Shown in pieces: positions 37,221-47,015 of a stretch of DNA of 64,000 nucleotides (the stretch's first letter is position 1; every line of letters begins with the position of its first letter). The translations under genes and the position numbers were made by a program. The DNA lies in NCBI RefSeq assembly GCF_030815855.1, contig NZ_JAUSXG010000001.1, positions 3,162,001 through 3,226,000 of the forward strand, written 5' to 3'. This DNA is from Variovorax paradoxus (GTDB taxonomy: Bacteria > Pseudomonadota > Gammaproteobacteria > Burkholderiales > Burkholderiaceae_C). Under the pieces are notes generated by a model. It did no database searches and had not been told where the DNA came from. It was given only the letters and a program-made list of their open reading frames with translations.

Positions 37221-38162
37221 CTAGCGTTCGGCTTTCACCTTGGCTGCGCGCCGAAGGCATTCGATCAGTTGCTGCGTGCTGGGCGTTCGCCTGCGTCCGC
37301 GCATGGTGATCAGGCCGACCGGCGGCAGATCGATGGGCACCTTGAGCGGGAGCACCTTCAGCATTCCCTGGTGTTGGAAGTGCCGTGCCACGGAGCGCGC
37401 CATGAACGCCACGGCATCGCGTTGCTGCAGGAAGCTGATCTGCGCCAGGAAAGAGGCCGATTCGATGATGTCGGCGGGCGGATGAACCCCGTCGCGAAAG
37501 AACATCTGGTCCAGCTTGACGCGCAGCGATGCCCAGGGCGGCGGCATCACGCAGCGCTCCTTCGCGAGGTCGGCCCAGTTCAGCCGGCGCTTCGCCGCCA
37601 GCGGATGCCCGGGCCGCGCCACCGCCGCCATGGGTTCGGCAAGCAGCGCCTCGGTTTCGAGGTCGGGTGCCGCATAGCCGGGCTCCAGCCGGCCCACGAA
37701 CAGGTCCAGCTCGCCCAGGCGCAGCTTGGGCAGCAGCCGCGTGAGGTCGCCCTCCTCGACCAGCACGGTGGTCTGCGAGGAATGCGTCTTGAGCATTTCG
37801 ACGGCGCGGGCCATCAGTACCGGCATGGCGACCACCATGGCACCCACGCTGGTGCGGCCCGCGGCACCGCTGGCCACGGCGGCAATCTCGTCGCGCGTGC
37901 GGTCGTAATCGGCGAGCACCGAGCGCGCGAAACGCACCACGCTCTCGCCATAGGGCGTGGGCTCGGTCCCGCGCGTGGAGCGCTCGAACAGCGCAAGGCC
38001 GAACATGCGTTCGATTTCCACCAGCGATTTGGAGACCGCCGGCTGCGTGACCGACAGAAACTCGGCCGCGCGGCCGAGGTGCCGAAATTGATCGAGCGCC
38101 ACCAGCATCTGCAGGTGGCGCAATTTGAGGTTGGAACGCAAAACGCGGTCGATCTGGCTCAT
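37221..38162 (-). CDS. LysR-family transcriptional regulator
   Basis: 313 residues. The helix-turn-helix at about 17-75 (HLQMLVALDQFRHLGRAAEFL, TQPAVSKSLVEIERMFG) is followed by a LysR substrate domain of the GbpR/PBP2 type. It is divergent from the Bug-dehydratase-aldolase operon at 38297-41728, so it most likely controls that operon in response to a sugar acid or its breakdown product. Two dyad sequences in the shared 134-bp promoter region are candidate operators. Confidence 0.92.
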   Translation of the reverse strand: MSQIDRVLRSNLKLRHLQMLVALDQFRHLGRAAEFLSVTQPAVSKSLVEIERMFGLALFERSTRGTEPTPYGESVVRFARSVLADYDRTRDEIAAVASGAAGRTSVGAMVVAMPVLMARAVEMLKTHSSQTTVLVEEGDLTRLLPKLRLGELDLFVGRLEPGYAAPDLETEALLAEPMAAVARPGHPLAAKRRLNWADLAKERCVMPPPWASLRVKLDQMFFRDGVHPPADIIESASFLAQISFLQQRDAVAFMARSVARHFQHQGMLKVLPLKVPIDLPPVGLITMRGRRRTPSTQQLIECLRRAAKVKAER

Positions 38163-38189
38163 CGTGGGTGCCAGCGGGCTTTCGCCTAC

Positions 38190-38239
38190 ATAACCTCCAG
38201 GCTATGAAGCGAGTCCGCTATTTCATTGGATTGCAATGA
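38190..38239. promoter_or_regulatory. candidate LysR operators in divergent promoter
   Basis: Two dyads occur in the 134-bp gap. ATAACCTCCAGGCTAT (38190-38205) is symmetrical except for its centre and one base per arm. TCATTG-N5-CAATGA (38223-38239) is a perfect 6-bp inverted repeat. They are 17 bp apart, a usual spacing for the recall and activation sites of LysR proteins. Binding is inferred from position and symmetry. Confidence 0.5.
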
Positions 38240-38296
38240 TTGTCTACTGAAGAATGCGCTCTGCTTTCATCGAACTACAAACCGTCGGAGACAGAC

Positions 38297-39292
38297 ATGA
38301 CCTTCAATCGCTCCCCACGGCGACGTCAATGGATGCTGGGCGGCCTCGGCGCCGCCGCACTGGCCACCGCACCTGCCCGCGCATTCGCGGCCGACTATCC
38401 GGACCGCCCGATCACCTTCATCTGCCCCTGGCCGGCCGGCGGTACGGCCGACCGTTCGATGCGTGCCATCTGCCAGATTGCCGCGCGGGAACTCGGGCAG
38501 CCCATTGCGCTGGAAAACCGTGCGGGCGCGTCCGGAATGATCGGCACCAAGGCCCTGGCTTCCGCCCGGCCCGACGGCTACACCATCGGGCAGATCCCGA
38601 TCTCGGTCACGCGCTTCGCCCAGATCGGCACCGTGCAGATCGATCCGCTCAAGGACCTGAGCTACCTGGCCCGCACCTCGGGCCAGACCTTCGGCATCGC
38701 GGTGCCCGCGAGCTCGCCGTTCAAGTCGCTGCGGGACATGGTGGCGCAAGCCAAGGCCAAGCCGGGCGTCATCACCTATGCGCACGCGGGCGTCGGCGGC
38801 GCCACCCACGTGGGCATGGAGCAGTTCGCGCAGGCGGCGGGCGTGAAGTTCAATGCCATCGCCTACAAGGGCGGTTCCGCCGCGCTGCAGGACGTGCTGG
38901 GCGAACAGGTCGACATGCTGGCCGACAGCAGCTCCTGGGCGCCGCACGTGGAAAGCGGCAAGCTGCGCCTGCTCGCCACCTGGGGCGAGGCGCGCACGCC
39001 ACGCTTCAAGGACACGCCCACGCTGAAAGAACTGGGCTACGACGTGGTGGTGGAAGCGCCCAACGGCATCGGCGCGCCGCGCGGGCTGCCGGCGGCGGTG
39101 GAAAAGAAGCTGCGCGACGCGTTCCGCGTTGCCGTCAACAGCGAAGAATTCAGGAAGGTCGCCGAGAGCATCGATGCGCCGGTCATGTACCAGGACGGCC
39201 CCGACTACCAGAAGTACGTCGAAGCCGTGTACCGGCAGGAGACGGAGCTGATCCGCAAACTCAACCTCAAGGAACTGATGGCGAAGGGCTGA
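38297..39292 (+). CDS. Bug-family (tripartite tricarboxylate transporter) substrate-binding protein
   Basis: 331 residues. The signal region contains SPRRRQWMLGGLGAAALA, resembling a twin-arginine-type leader, with cleavage near AFAADYP. The mature protein begins with the family motif YPDRPITFICPWPAGGTADRSMR, and NRAGASGMIGTKALA and YAHAGVGGATHVG follow. It captures a carboxylate or sugar acid in the periplasm. No TctA/TctB membrane subunits are nearby, as is typical for orphan Bug proteins. It is the first gene of the operon leading to the dehydratase and aldolase. Start ATG 38297 after CGGAG. Confidence 0.92.
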   Translation: MTFNRSPRRRQWMLGGLGAAALATAPARAFAADYPDRPITFICPWPAGGTADRSMRAICQIAARELGQPIALENRAGASGMIGTKALASARPDGYTIGQIPISVTRFAQIGTVQIDPLKDLSYLARTSGQTFGIAVPASSPFKSLRDMVAQAKAKPGVITYAHAGVGGATHVGMEQFAQAAGVKFNAIAYKGGSAALQDVLGEQVDMLADSSSWAPHVESGKLRLLATWGEARTPRFKDTPTLKELGYDVVVEAPNGIGAPRGLPAAVEKKLRDAFRVAVNSEEFRKVAESIDAPVMYQDGPDYQKYVEAVYRQETELIRKLNLKELMAKG

Positions 39293-39340
39293 GCGGCCAC
39301 GCCCCCGGCCCTCCTCTACAGCCTTCCACGCACCCTCTTC

Positions 39341-40864
39341 ATGACCGACAGCCCCCTGCTTCGCCTGCATCCGCACGACAACGTGCTGGTTGCCAAGACC
39401 CCGATCGCGCTGGGTGAAACCATTGCCGAATTCGGCGTGCGCGCCCGCGCGCAGATTCCCGCGGGGCACAAGATCGCGTCGCGCGCGATTGCGGCCGGCG
39501 AGCAGGTGAAGAAGTACGACACCGTGATCGGCGTCGCCTCGCGCGCCCTGGAGGCGGGCGACTACGTGCACAGCCACAACCTCACGCTGGTGGACTCCTA
39601 CCGCGACCCGGCCTTCTGCCAGGACGTGCGGCCGGTGGCCTATGTGCCCGAGGCGGAGCGCGCCACGTTCATGGGCTTCGTGCGCGCCGACGGCCGCGTC
39701 GGCACGCGCAACTTCATCGGCATCCTGTCGTCGGTCAATTGCTCGGCCACCGTGATCAAGCGCATTGCGGCGCACTTCACGCCCGAGCGCCTGGCGGCCT
39801 TTCCGAACGTCGACGGCGTGGCCGCCTTTGCACAGACCAGCGGCTGCGGCATGTCCTCGCCGAGCGAGCATTTCGACGTGCTGCGCCGCACGCTCGCGGG
39901 CTACGCGCGCCACCCCAACCTGGCCGGCGTGCTGATCGTGGGCCTGGGCTGCGAGCGCAACCAGGTCGATGCGCTGGTCGATTCGCAGGGGCTCCAGCAG
40001 GGCCGGCTCATGCGCACGATGGTGATGCAGGAGGTGGGCGGCACCCGCCAGACGATCGAAGCCGGCATTCGCGCCATCGAGGACATGCTGCCCGAAGCCG
40101 ATGCCGCGCGGCGCACCCGCGTCGGCGCCAACCATCTGAAGATCGGGCTGGAGTGCGGCGGGTCGGACGGCTTCTCGGGCATCACGGCCAACCCCGCGCT
40201 CGGTGCGGCAATGGACGTGCTGGTGCGCCACGGCGGCACGGCCATCCTCTCCGAAACGCCCGAGATCCATGGCGTGGAGTTCATGCTCACGCGGCGCGCC
40301 GCCACGCCCGAGGTCGGCCAGAAGCTGCTCGACCGGCTGGCATGGTGGGAGCGCTATGCCGCGGGCCAGAATGCGCAGTTCAACGGTGTGGTCGGGCACG
40401 GCAACCAGGCCGGCGGGCTGGCCAATATCTTCGAGAAATCGCTCGGCTCGGCCATGAAGGGCGGGACCACGCCGCTGCAGGCGGTGTACGAATATGCGGA
40501 GACCATCGACAAGACCGGCTTCGTCTTCATGGATTCGCCGGGCTACGACCCCGTGGCCGTCACCGGCCAGATTGCCAGCGGCGCGCAGTTGATCTGCTTC
40601 ACCACCGGACGCGGCTCGATGTTCGGCAGCAAGCCGGCACCGACGATCAAGCTGGCCAGCAACACGCCGATGTTCAAGCGCCTGGAAGAAGACATGGACA
40701 TCAACTGCGGCGTGGTGATCGACGGCGAACTCTCCGTGCCCGAGATGGGGCAGCAGATCTTCGAGCAGATCCTTCGCCATGCCTCGGGCGAGCGCACGCG
40801 CAGCGAGGCGCTGGGCCTGGGCGACCACGAGTTCGTGCCGTGGCACCTCGGCATCGTGAGCTGA
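39341..40864 (+). CDS. UxaA-family sugar-acid dehydratase (altronate/galactarate type)
   Basis: 507 residues. An N-terminal SAF domain (about 1-95, LLRLHPHDNVLVAKTPIALGE) is fused to the UxaA/GarD catalytic domain. This shows FVRADGRVGTRNF, QTSGCGMSS, GLGCERNQ and LECGGSDGFSGI; the conserved cysteines fit an iron site. It removes water from an aldonate or aldarate to give a 2-keto-3-deoxy acid. The aldolase gene 60 bp downstream and the binding protein 48 bp upstream complete a catabolic module. The precise acid (altronate, galactarate or another) cannot be told. Confidence 0.9.
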   Translation: MTDSPLLRLHPHDNVLVAKTPIALGETIAEFGVRARAQIPAGHKIASRAIAAGEQVKKYDTVIGVASRALEAGDYVHSHNLTLVDSYRDPAFCQDVRPVAYVPEAERATFMGFVRADGRVGTRNFIGILSSVNCSATVIKRIAAHFTPERLAAFPNVDGVAAFAQTSGCGMSSPSEHFDVLRRTLAGYARHPNLAGVLIVGLGCERNQVDALVDSQGLQQGRLMRTMVMQEVGGTRQTIEAGIRAIEDMLPEADAARRTRVGANHLKIGLECGGSDGFSGITANPALGAAMDVLVRHGGTAILSETPEIHGVEFMLTRRAATPEVGQKLLDRLAWWERYAAGQNAQFNGVVGHGNQAGGLANIFEKSLGSAMKGGTTPLQAVYEYAETIDKTGFVFMDSPGYDPVAVTGQIASGAQLICFTTGRGSMFGSKPAPTIKLASNTPMFKRLEEDMDINCGVVIDGELSVPEMGQQIFEQILRHASGERTRSEALGLGDHEFVPWHLGIVS

Positions 40865-40924
40865 GAAGGTGCGAATAGACCCGGATCTGCAGCGCAACAC
40901 CGACCACTGAAAAGAAAAGACCCC

Positions 40925-41728
40925 ATGCCCGCCCACAACCCCTTCAAGACCGCATTGGCCGCGCGCCGGCCGCAAATCGGCCTCTGGCTCTCGATGGCCG
41001 ATCCCTACATGGCGGAGGTGAGCGCCACCGCCGGTTTCGACTGGCTGCTGATCGACGGCGAACACGCGCCCAACGACCTGCGCTCGACCCTGGCCGCGCT
41101 GCAGGCCGTTGCGCCCCATGCCGCCCAGCCGGTGGTGCGCGCGGTGCAGGGCGACACGGCGCTCATCAAGCAGTTGCTCGACATCGGCGCAAAGAACCTG
41201 CTGGTCCCAATGGTCGACACCGCCGAACAGGCCCGCGCGCTGGTGTCGGCCACGCGCTACCCGCCGCTGGGCATCCGCGGCGTCGGCAGCGCCGTGGGGC
41301 GTGCGTCGCAGTGGAGCGCTCGCACCGATTACCTGGATGTCGCCGACGAAGAAATCTGCCTGCTGGTGCAAGCGGAAACCGTGACGGCGCTTTCCAACCT
41401 GGCGGAGATATGCGGCGTGGACGGTATCGACGGCGTCTTCATCGGACCGGCCGACCTGGCCGCTTCGATGGGCCATCGGGGTCGACCAGGACATCCTGAG
41501 GTTCAGGCTGCCATCGAAGCCGCCATGCGGACCATCGTGGGATCCGGCAAGGCGGCAGGCACGTTGACCTCGGACCCGAAGCTGGCGCGCCGCTACCTTG
41601 AGCTGGGTTGCACCTTCGTTGCGGTGGGTGTCGACCTGCTGCTGTATGCCGGCGCCGCACGAAAGCTGGCCGCCGACTTCACCGGCGCGCCACCAGCCGC
41701 CGAGCCGGCGTCCCGCGCGGCCTACTGA
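40925..41728 (+). CDS. HpcH/HpaI-family class II aldolase (2-dehydro-3-deoxyglucarate aldolase-like)
   Basis: 267 residues, TIM-barrel. [46 protein letters not shown] and [13 protein letters not shown] are family signatures. The metal-binding Glu lies in the QAET segment and an Asp near FIGPADLA. It cleaves a 2-keto-3-deoxy sugar acid into pyruvate or a related keto acid and an aldehyde, completing the pathway begun by the dehydratase encoded upstream. The C-terminal ~15 residues ([12 protein letters not shown]) are low-complexity. Confidence 0.92.
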   Translation: MPAHNPFKTALAARRPQIGLWLSMADPYMAEVSATAGFDWLLIDGEHAPNDLRSTLAALQAVAPHAAQPVVRAVQGDTALIKQLLDIGAKNLLVPMVDTAEQARALVSATRYPPLGIRGVGSAVGRASQWSARTDYLDVADEEICLLVQAETVTALSNLAEICGVDGIDGVFIGPADLAASMGHRGRPGHPEVQAAIEAAMRTIVGSGKAAGTLTSDPKLARRYLELGCTFVAVGVDLLLYAGAARKLAADFTGAPPAAEPASRAAY

Positions 41729-41767
41729 AGCCCCACGCGTCCTCCAGCGCGGCGGCGGCGCATCGGA

Positions 41768-42307
41768 TCAGCCTTCCTGATTCCAATAGCCGCCGTTCAT
41801 CAGGCTTTCCCGCACCATCGCGCGGGCGCGGTGCAACCGGCTTTTCACGGCCTCCACGCTCACGCCCAGGCTTGCCGCGACTTCGGGGGCGGTCAACTCC
41901 TCGACATCGCGCAAGACCAGCGCAATGCGGTAGGCCTCCGGGAGCGCGGCAATGGCCTTCGTCAGGTCGAGCCGCAGGTCGGTGGGAATTTGCGGCGCTG
42001 CGGCTTCTGCAGCGGAAGGCTCTGAAAAAGCGCCTCCCGCGGAGCTGCGCCTGAATATCCGGTAGCACTCGCGCTCGACGATGCGGAACAGCCAGGTGGC
42101 AAAGGCGGCCACTGTGCCCAGCGTGCCGATCTTTCGATGCAGCTGCCAGAGCGCCACTTGAACCGCATCTTCGGCGTCTTCGCTGCTGGCGCATGTCCGG
42201 CGCGCGAATCGCTTGAGATCGGGCTGGCAGACGGAAAGCAATTGGGACAGCGCGCGCTCGTCTCCCGCGCAGGCGGCCTCGATGAGCGGCGCGGACGCAC
42301 GGATCAT
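41768..42307 (-). CDS. ECF-type RNA polymerase sigma factor
   Basis: 179 residues. Region 2 (CASSEDAEDAVQVALWQLHRKI, LFRIVERECYRIFRR) and region 4 (ALPEAYRIALVLRDVEELTAPEVA, SVEAVKSRLHRARAMV) are present, and there is no region 1 or 3 domain, as expected for an ECF sigma. ATG 42307 overlaps the stop of the small membrane protein gene by four bases, so the two are coupled. No anti-sigma factor with the usual zinc motif is found alongside. It ends 40 bp from the convergent aldolase gene. Confidence 0.9.
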   Translation of the reverse strand: MIRASAPLIEAACAGDERALSQLLSVCQPDLKRFARRTCASSEDAEDAVQVALWQLHRKIGTLGTVAAFATWLFRIVERECYRIFRRSSAGGAFSEPSAAEAAAPQIPTDLRLDLTKAIAALPEAYRIALVLRDVEELTAPEVAASLGVSVEAVKSRLHRARAMVRESLMNGGYWNQEG

Positions 42308-42552
42308 TTCGCCGGGCCCGGCGCTTTTCGGCCGAGCATCGCGCAGGCCGGGCAGAAGCCGACGATGGCGGTGGACGCAAGCATTCCGGCCATGGCAAAC
42401 CCCAGGAGGCGAAGCGTTCCGGCCGGCAAAAAGTAGAACGCGCCCGCGGCGGCGAAGGTTCCCAGGCACAGGCGAACGATGCGCTCCCACGCGGGGAGAT
42501 TGCGTTTGAGATGGAACACGTTGAACACTCCGGTTGATGTTGACCCTTGCAT
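42304..42552 (-). CDS. DUF2892-like small membrane protein
   Basis: 82 residues from ATG 42552. NLPAWERIVRLCLGTFAAAGAFYFL followed by a second hydrophobic hairpin (LLGFAMAGMLASTAIVGFCPACAMLG) is the DUF2892 layout. The family usually reads GxCPlyaLlG at the second helix; here CPAC gives a two-cysteine pair. It might sense redox or metal state for the coupled ECF sigma factor, but that is only positional inference. The start could lie further upstream, in frame. Confidence 0.75.
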   Translation of the reverse strand: MQGSTSTGVFNVFHLKRNLPAWERIVRLCLGTFAAAGAFYFLPAGTLRLLGFAMAGMLASTAIVGFCPACAMLGRKAPGPAK

Positions 42553-42647
42553 AGAGGGCACTTCATGGCCAGAAGGATTCAGGAACTCTAAAAGAAATTC
42601 CGCCGCGGGCCGCAAAGGCCCCGCGGCTGTTCTACGACGCCGCGGCG

Positions 42648-43637
42648 TCAGTCCGCGGTGGCGCCCGACTTCTTCACCAGTTCGGCCCAGCGCGGAATCT
42701 CGCGGGCCATGTGGTCGCGCAGTTCCTCGGGCGTGCTGGCGGCGATGTCCATGGCGAGTTGGCCCGAGAGCTTGGCCTGCACGTCCGGCTGCTTGAGCGC
42801 CTTCACGATCTCGGCGTTCAGGCGCTGGATGATGGGCTTGGGCGTGCCCTTGGGCGCGTACACGGCCTGCCAGGACGACATCTCGAAACCTGCCACGCCC
42901 GATTCGATCATGGTCGGCAGCTCGGGCACGAGCGCGATGCGCTTGCCCGTGGTCACGGCCAGCAGCTTGAGCTTGCCGCTCTTGACGAGCGGCAGCGCGG
43001 CGGTCACCTGGTCGAACATGAAGGGCACCAGGCCCGATGCGACGTCGGTCATCGCGGGCGGCGTGCCCTTGTACGGCACGTGCGTGAGCTTCACGCCGAT
43101 CATGTCGGCGAACATCTCGCCCGCCAGGTGCGTCGAGGTGCCCGCGCCGGAAGAGGCGAAGGTGCGCTTGGATTCGTCTTTCTTGAGCAGCGCGATCAGC
43201 TCGGCCACCGAGTTCACGCCGAGCTGGCTGTTGACGATCAGCACGTTGGGCAGCCGGCCGACCAGCGACACGGGCTCGAAGTCCTTCATCGGGTCATAGG
43301 GCAGCTTCTTGTAGAGGCTGGCATTGATGGCGTGCGTGCTGATGGTGCCGCCGAACAGCGTGTAGCCGTCGGGCGCGGCCTTGGCCACATAGGCGGCGCC
43401 GATGCCGCCGGCCTGCCCCGGCCTGTTGTCGACCACCACCGACTGGTGCAGGCTCTCCTGCAGCTTGTTGGCGAGGATGCGCCCCACGATGTCGGTCGAG
43501 CCGCCGGCCGTGAAGGGCACGACGTAGGTGATGGTCTTGGCGGCGGGCCATTCGGCCTGTGCAAGCGCCAGAGCGGGAGCCAGTGCGAAGGCGGATGCAG
43601 CGAACAGCAGCCGTGCGGCACGGTGGATGAAGGGCAT
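42648..43637 (-). CDS. Bug-family (tripartite tricarboxylate transporter) substrate-binding protein
   Basis: 329 residues with a clear signal peptide (FAASAFALAPALALAQA, about 10-27). The mature part has ITYVVPFTAGGSTDIVGR, VDNRPGQAGGIGAAYVAK and KLTHVPYKGTPPAM, all typical Bug signatures. It is a periplasmic carboxylate-binding protein without adjacent TctAB genes. It is the last gene of the minus-strand operon dehydratase - RraA-like - Bug, and so probably captures the same sugar acid. Confidence 0.92.
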   Translation of the reverse strand: MPFIHRAARLLFAASAFALAPALALAQAEWPAAKTITYVVPFTAGGSTDIVGRILANKLQESLHQSVVVDNRPGQAGGIGAAYVAKAAPDGYTLFGGTISTHAINASLYKKLPYDPMKDFEPVSLVGRLPNVLIVNSQLGVNSVAELIALLKKDESKRTFASSGAGTSTHLAGEMFADMIGVKLTHVPYKGTPPAMTDVASGLVPFMFDQVTAALPLVKSGKLKLLAVTTGKRIALVPELPTMIESGVAGFEMSSWQAVYAPKGTPKPIIQRLNAEIVKALKQPDVQAKLSGQLAMDIAASTPEELRDHMAREIPRWAELVKKSGATAD

Positions 43638-43680
43638 GGTCTTGTCTCTCTTTGTCGTTGTCGGGGAAAAAAGCAGGCCG

Positions 43681-44391
43681 TCAGCGGCCGCGGGCCTGCC
43701 GCCAGGCAGCGAATTCGGTGCGGCTCTGCTCCTCGGTCGGCGGGTAGAGGCCGAGGATCGAGCGGCCTTCGAGCACCTTCTCTTGCACGAAGTCTTCGAA
43801 GACGGTCATCTCGGTGGCCTCGGCCGCAACTTCGTCGGCAATGTCCGCCGGAATCACGATGACGCCTTCGGCATCGCCCACCACCACGTCGCCGGGCCAC
43901 ACCGCCACGTCGCCGCAACCGATGGGCACGTTGATGTCGATGGCCTGGTGCAGCGTGAGGTTGGTCGGCGCGCTCGGGCGCTGATGGTAGGCGGGAAAGC
44001 CCAGCTTCGCAATGTCGGGGCTGTCGCGAAAACCGCCGTCGGTGACCACGCCGGCCACGCCGCGCTTCATGAGCCGGCTCACCAGGATGCCGCCAGCCGA
44101 TGCGGCGCGCGCGTCCTTGCGGCTGTCCATCAGCAGCACCGCGCCCACCGGGCATTGCTCCACGGCCTGGCGCTGCGGATGGTTGCGGTCGTTGAACACG
44201 GTGATCGGGTTCAGGTCCTCGCGCGCGGGCATGTAGCGCAGCGTGAAGGCCTCGCCGACCATGTTGGGCAGCGATGGATTGAGCGGATGCACGTTCTGGA
44301 TGAACTGGTTGCGCAGCCCGCGCTTGAACAAGGCCGTGCACAGGGTGGCGGTGCTGACCTGCATCAGCTTCTCGCGGGTTTGGGAATTCAC
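43681..44391 (-). CDS. RraA-like/HMG aldolase-type class II pyruvate aldolase
   Basis: 236 residues of the RraA fold. VVTDGGFRDSPDI contains the GGxRD metal-binding segment shared by 4-hydroxy-4-methyl-2-oxoglutarate aldolases. CPVGAVLLMDSRKDARAAS and the GCGDVAVWPGDVVVGD stretch are also family features. The context, between a sugar-acid dehydratase and a binding protein, favours a catabolic aldolase or related lyase over RNase E regulation. It is 51 bp downstream of the dehydratase gene and 43 bp upstream of the Bug gene. Confidence 0.88.
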   Translation of the reverse strand: MNSQTREKLMQVSTATLCTALFKRGLRNQFIQNVHPLNPSLPNMVGEAFTLRYMPAREDLNPITVFNDRNHPQRQAVEQCPVGAVLLMDSRKDARAASAGGILVSRLMKRGVAGVVTDGGFRDSPDIAKLGFPAYHQRPSAPTNLTLHQAIDINVPIGCGDVAVWPGDVVVGDAEGVIVIPADIADEVAAEATEMTVFEDFVQEKVLEGRSILGLYPPTEEQSRTEFAAWRQARGR

Positions 44392-44442
44392 GTCGGGGTC
44401 TCCGTTTGCTTGATCGTTGGTTCGGTAGGGGGAAAGAGGTCT

Positions 44443-46170
<1,728 letters not shown>

Positions 46171-46249
46171 CGGAGGGACTGCGGTCTTCGTGAAATCAAC
46201 TACATTAAAACACTAATATATCAATTCAGCAAAGCGAGAATTCCTGCGA
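46171..46249. promoter_or_regulatory. AT-rich divergent promoter between dehydratase and GntR genes
   Basis: A 79-bp gap with a striking AT-rich core around 46200-46227 (TTAAAACACTAATATATCAATT) in very GC-rich surroundings. TAATATATCA forms an imperfect dyad centred near 46218. It must hold both promoters and probably the operator of the GntR regulator. No single -35/-10 pair can be assigned with confidence. Confidence 0.55.
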
Positions 46250-46942
46250 ATGACCGCCCTCCTCCCCCAGATCCGACTCGACCGCACACGCCTCGCAGCC
46301 CCCCAGGTCCTCGAGAAACTGCGCGACGCCATCCTTTCGCTCGAACTCGTGCCCGGCACGGTGCTGGTGCGGCAGGAGCTGGCCGACAGGTTCGGCGTGA
46401 GCCAGACGCCGGTGCGCGAGGCCTTGCTGCGCCTGGCGGAAGAAGGCCTGGTGGATGTGTTCCCGCAGCACGCGACGCTGGTCAGCCGCATCGACATCGA
46501 CGCGGCCAGGCAGGCGCACTTTCTGCGCCGCTCGATCGAACTCGAAATCGTGCACCAATTGGCCGAACAGGCGACGCCCGATCTCGTGGCGCAGCTGAAA
46601 ACACAGATCGCGCTGCAGGCGACCTTGGCAGCCGAGCGGCAGTACAGCGACTTCGTCGGTGCCGACCGCAAGTTTCACCACCTGATGTACGAAGCCGCGG
46701 GCGTGCCGAGCCTGTGGGACATGGTGAGCCGCGTCTCGGGCCACGTCGACCGGCTGCGGCGCCTGCACCTGCCCACCGCCGGCAAGACCGAGGCGATCCT
46801 TCGCGACCACCGCGCCATCGTGCGTGCCATTGCACAAGGCGACGGCGACGGCGCGCAGAAGGCCTTGCGCGAGCACCTCTCGGGCACGTTGAGTTCGCTG
46901 CCGGAAATTTGCGCGCGCTACCCGGACTTCATCGCGCCGTGA
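46250..46942 (+). CDS. GntR-family (FadR/FCD subfamily) transcriptional regulator
   Basis: 230 residues. The winged helix (about 20-85) contains LELVPGTVLVRQELADRFGVSQTP and VREALLRLAEEGLVDV. An all-helical FCD domain follows with DRKFHHLMYEAAG, where Asp and His residues bind a metal and effector, and a later DHRAIVRAIAQGD. It most likely represses the divergent dehydratase-RraA-Bug operon until the sugar acid is present. Confidence 0.92.
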   Translation: MTALLPQIRLDRTRLAAPQVLEKLRDAILSLELVPGTVLVRQELADRFGVSQTPVREALLRLAEEGLVDVFPQHATLVSRIDIDAARQAHFLRRSIELEIVHQLAEQATPDLVAQLKTQIALQATLAAERQYSDFVGADRKFHHLMYEAAGVPSLWDMVSRVSGHVDRLRRLHLPTAGKTEAILRDHRAIVRAIAQGDGDGAQKALREHLSGTLSSLPEICARYPDFIAP

Positions 46943-47015
46943 CGCCTGCTTGGCATCGGCAAACCTGAGGCAAGCGCAGACGCCGCGTGCGCGCATCCTC
47001 CGAGATCGACGAACC

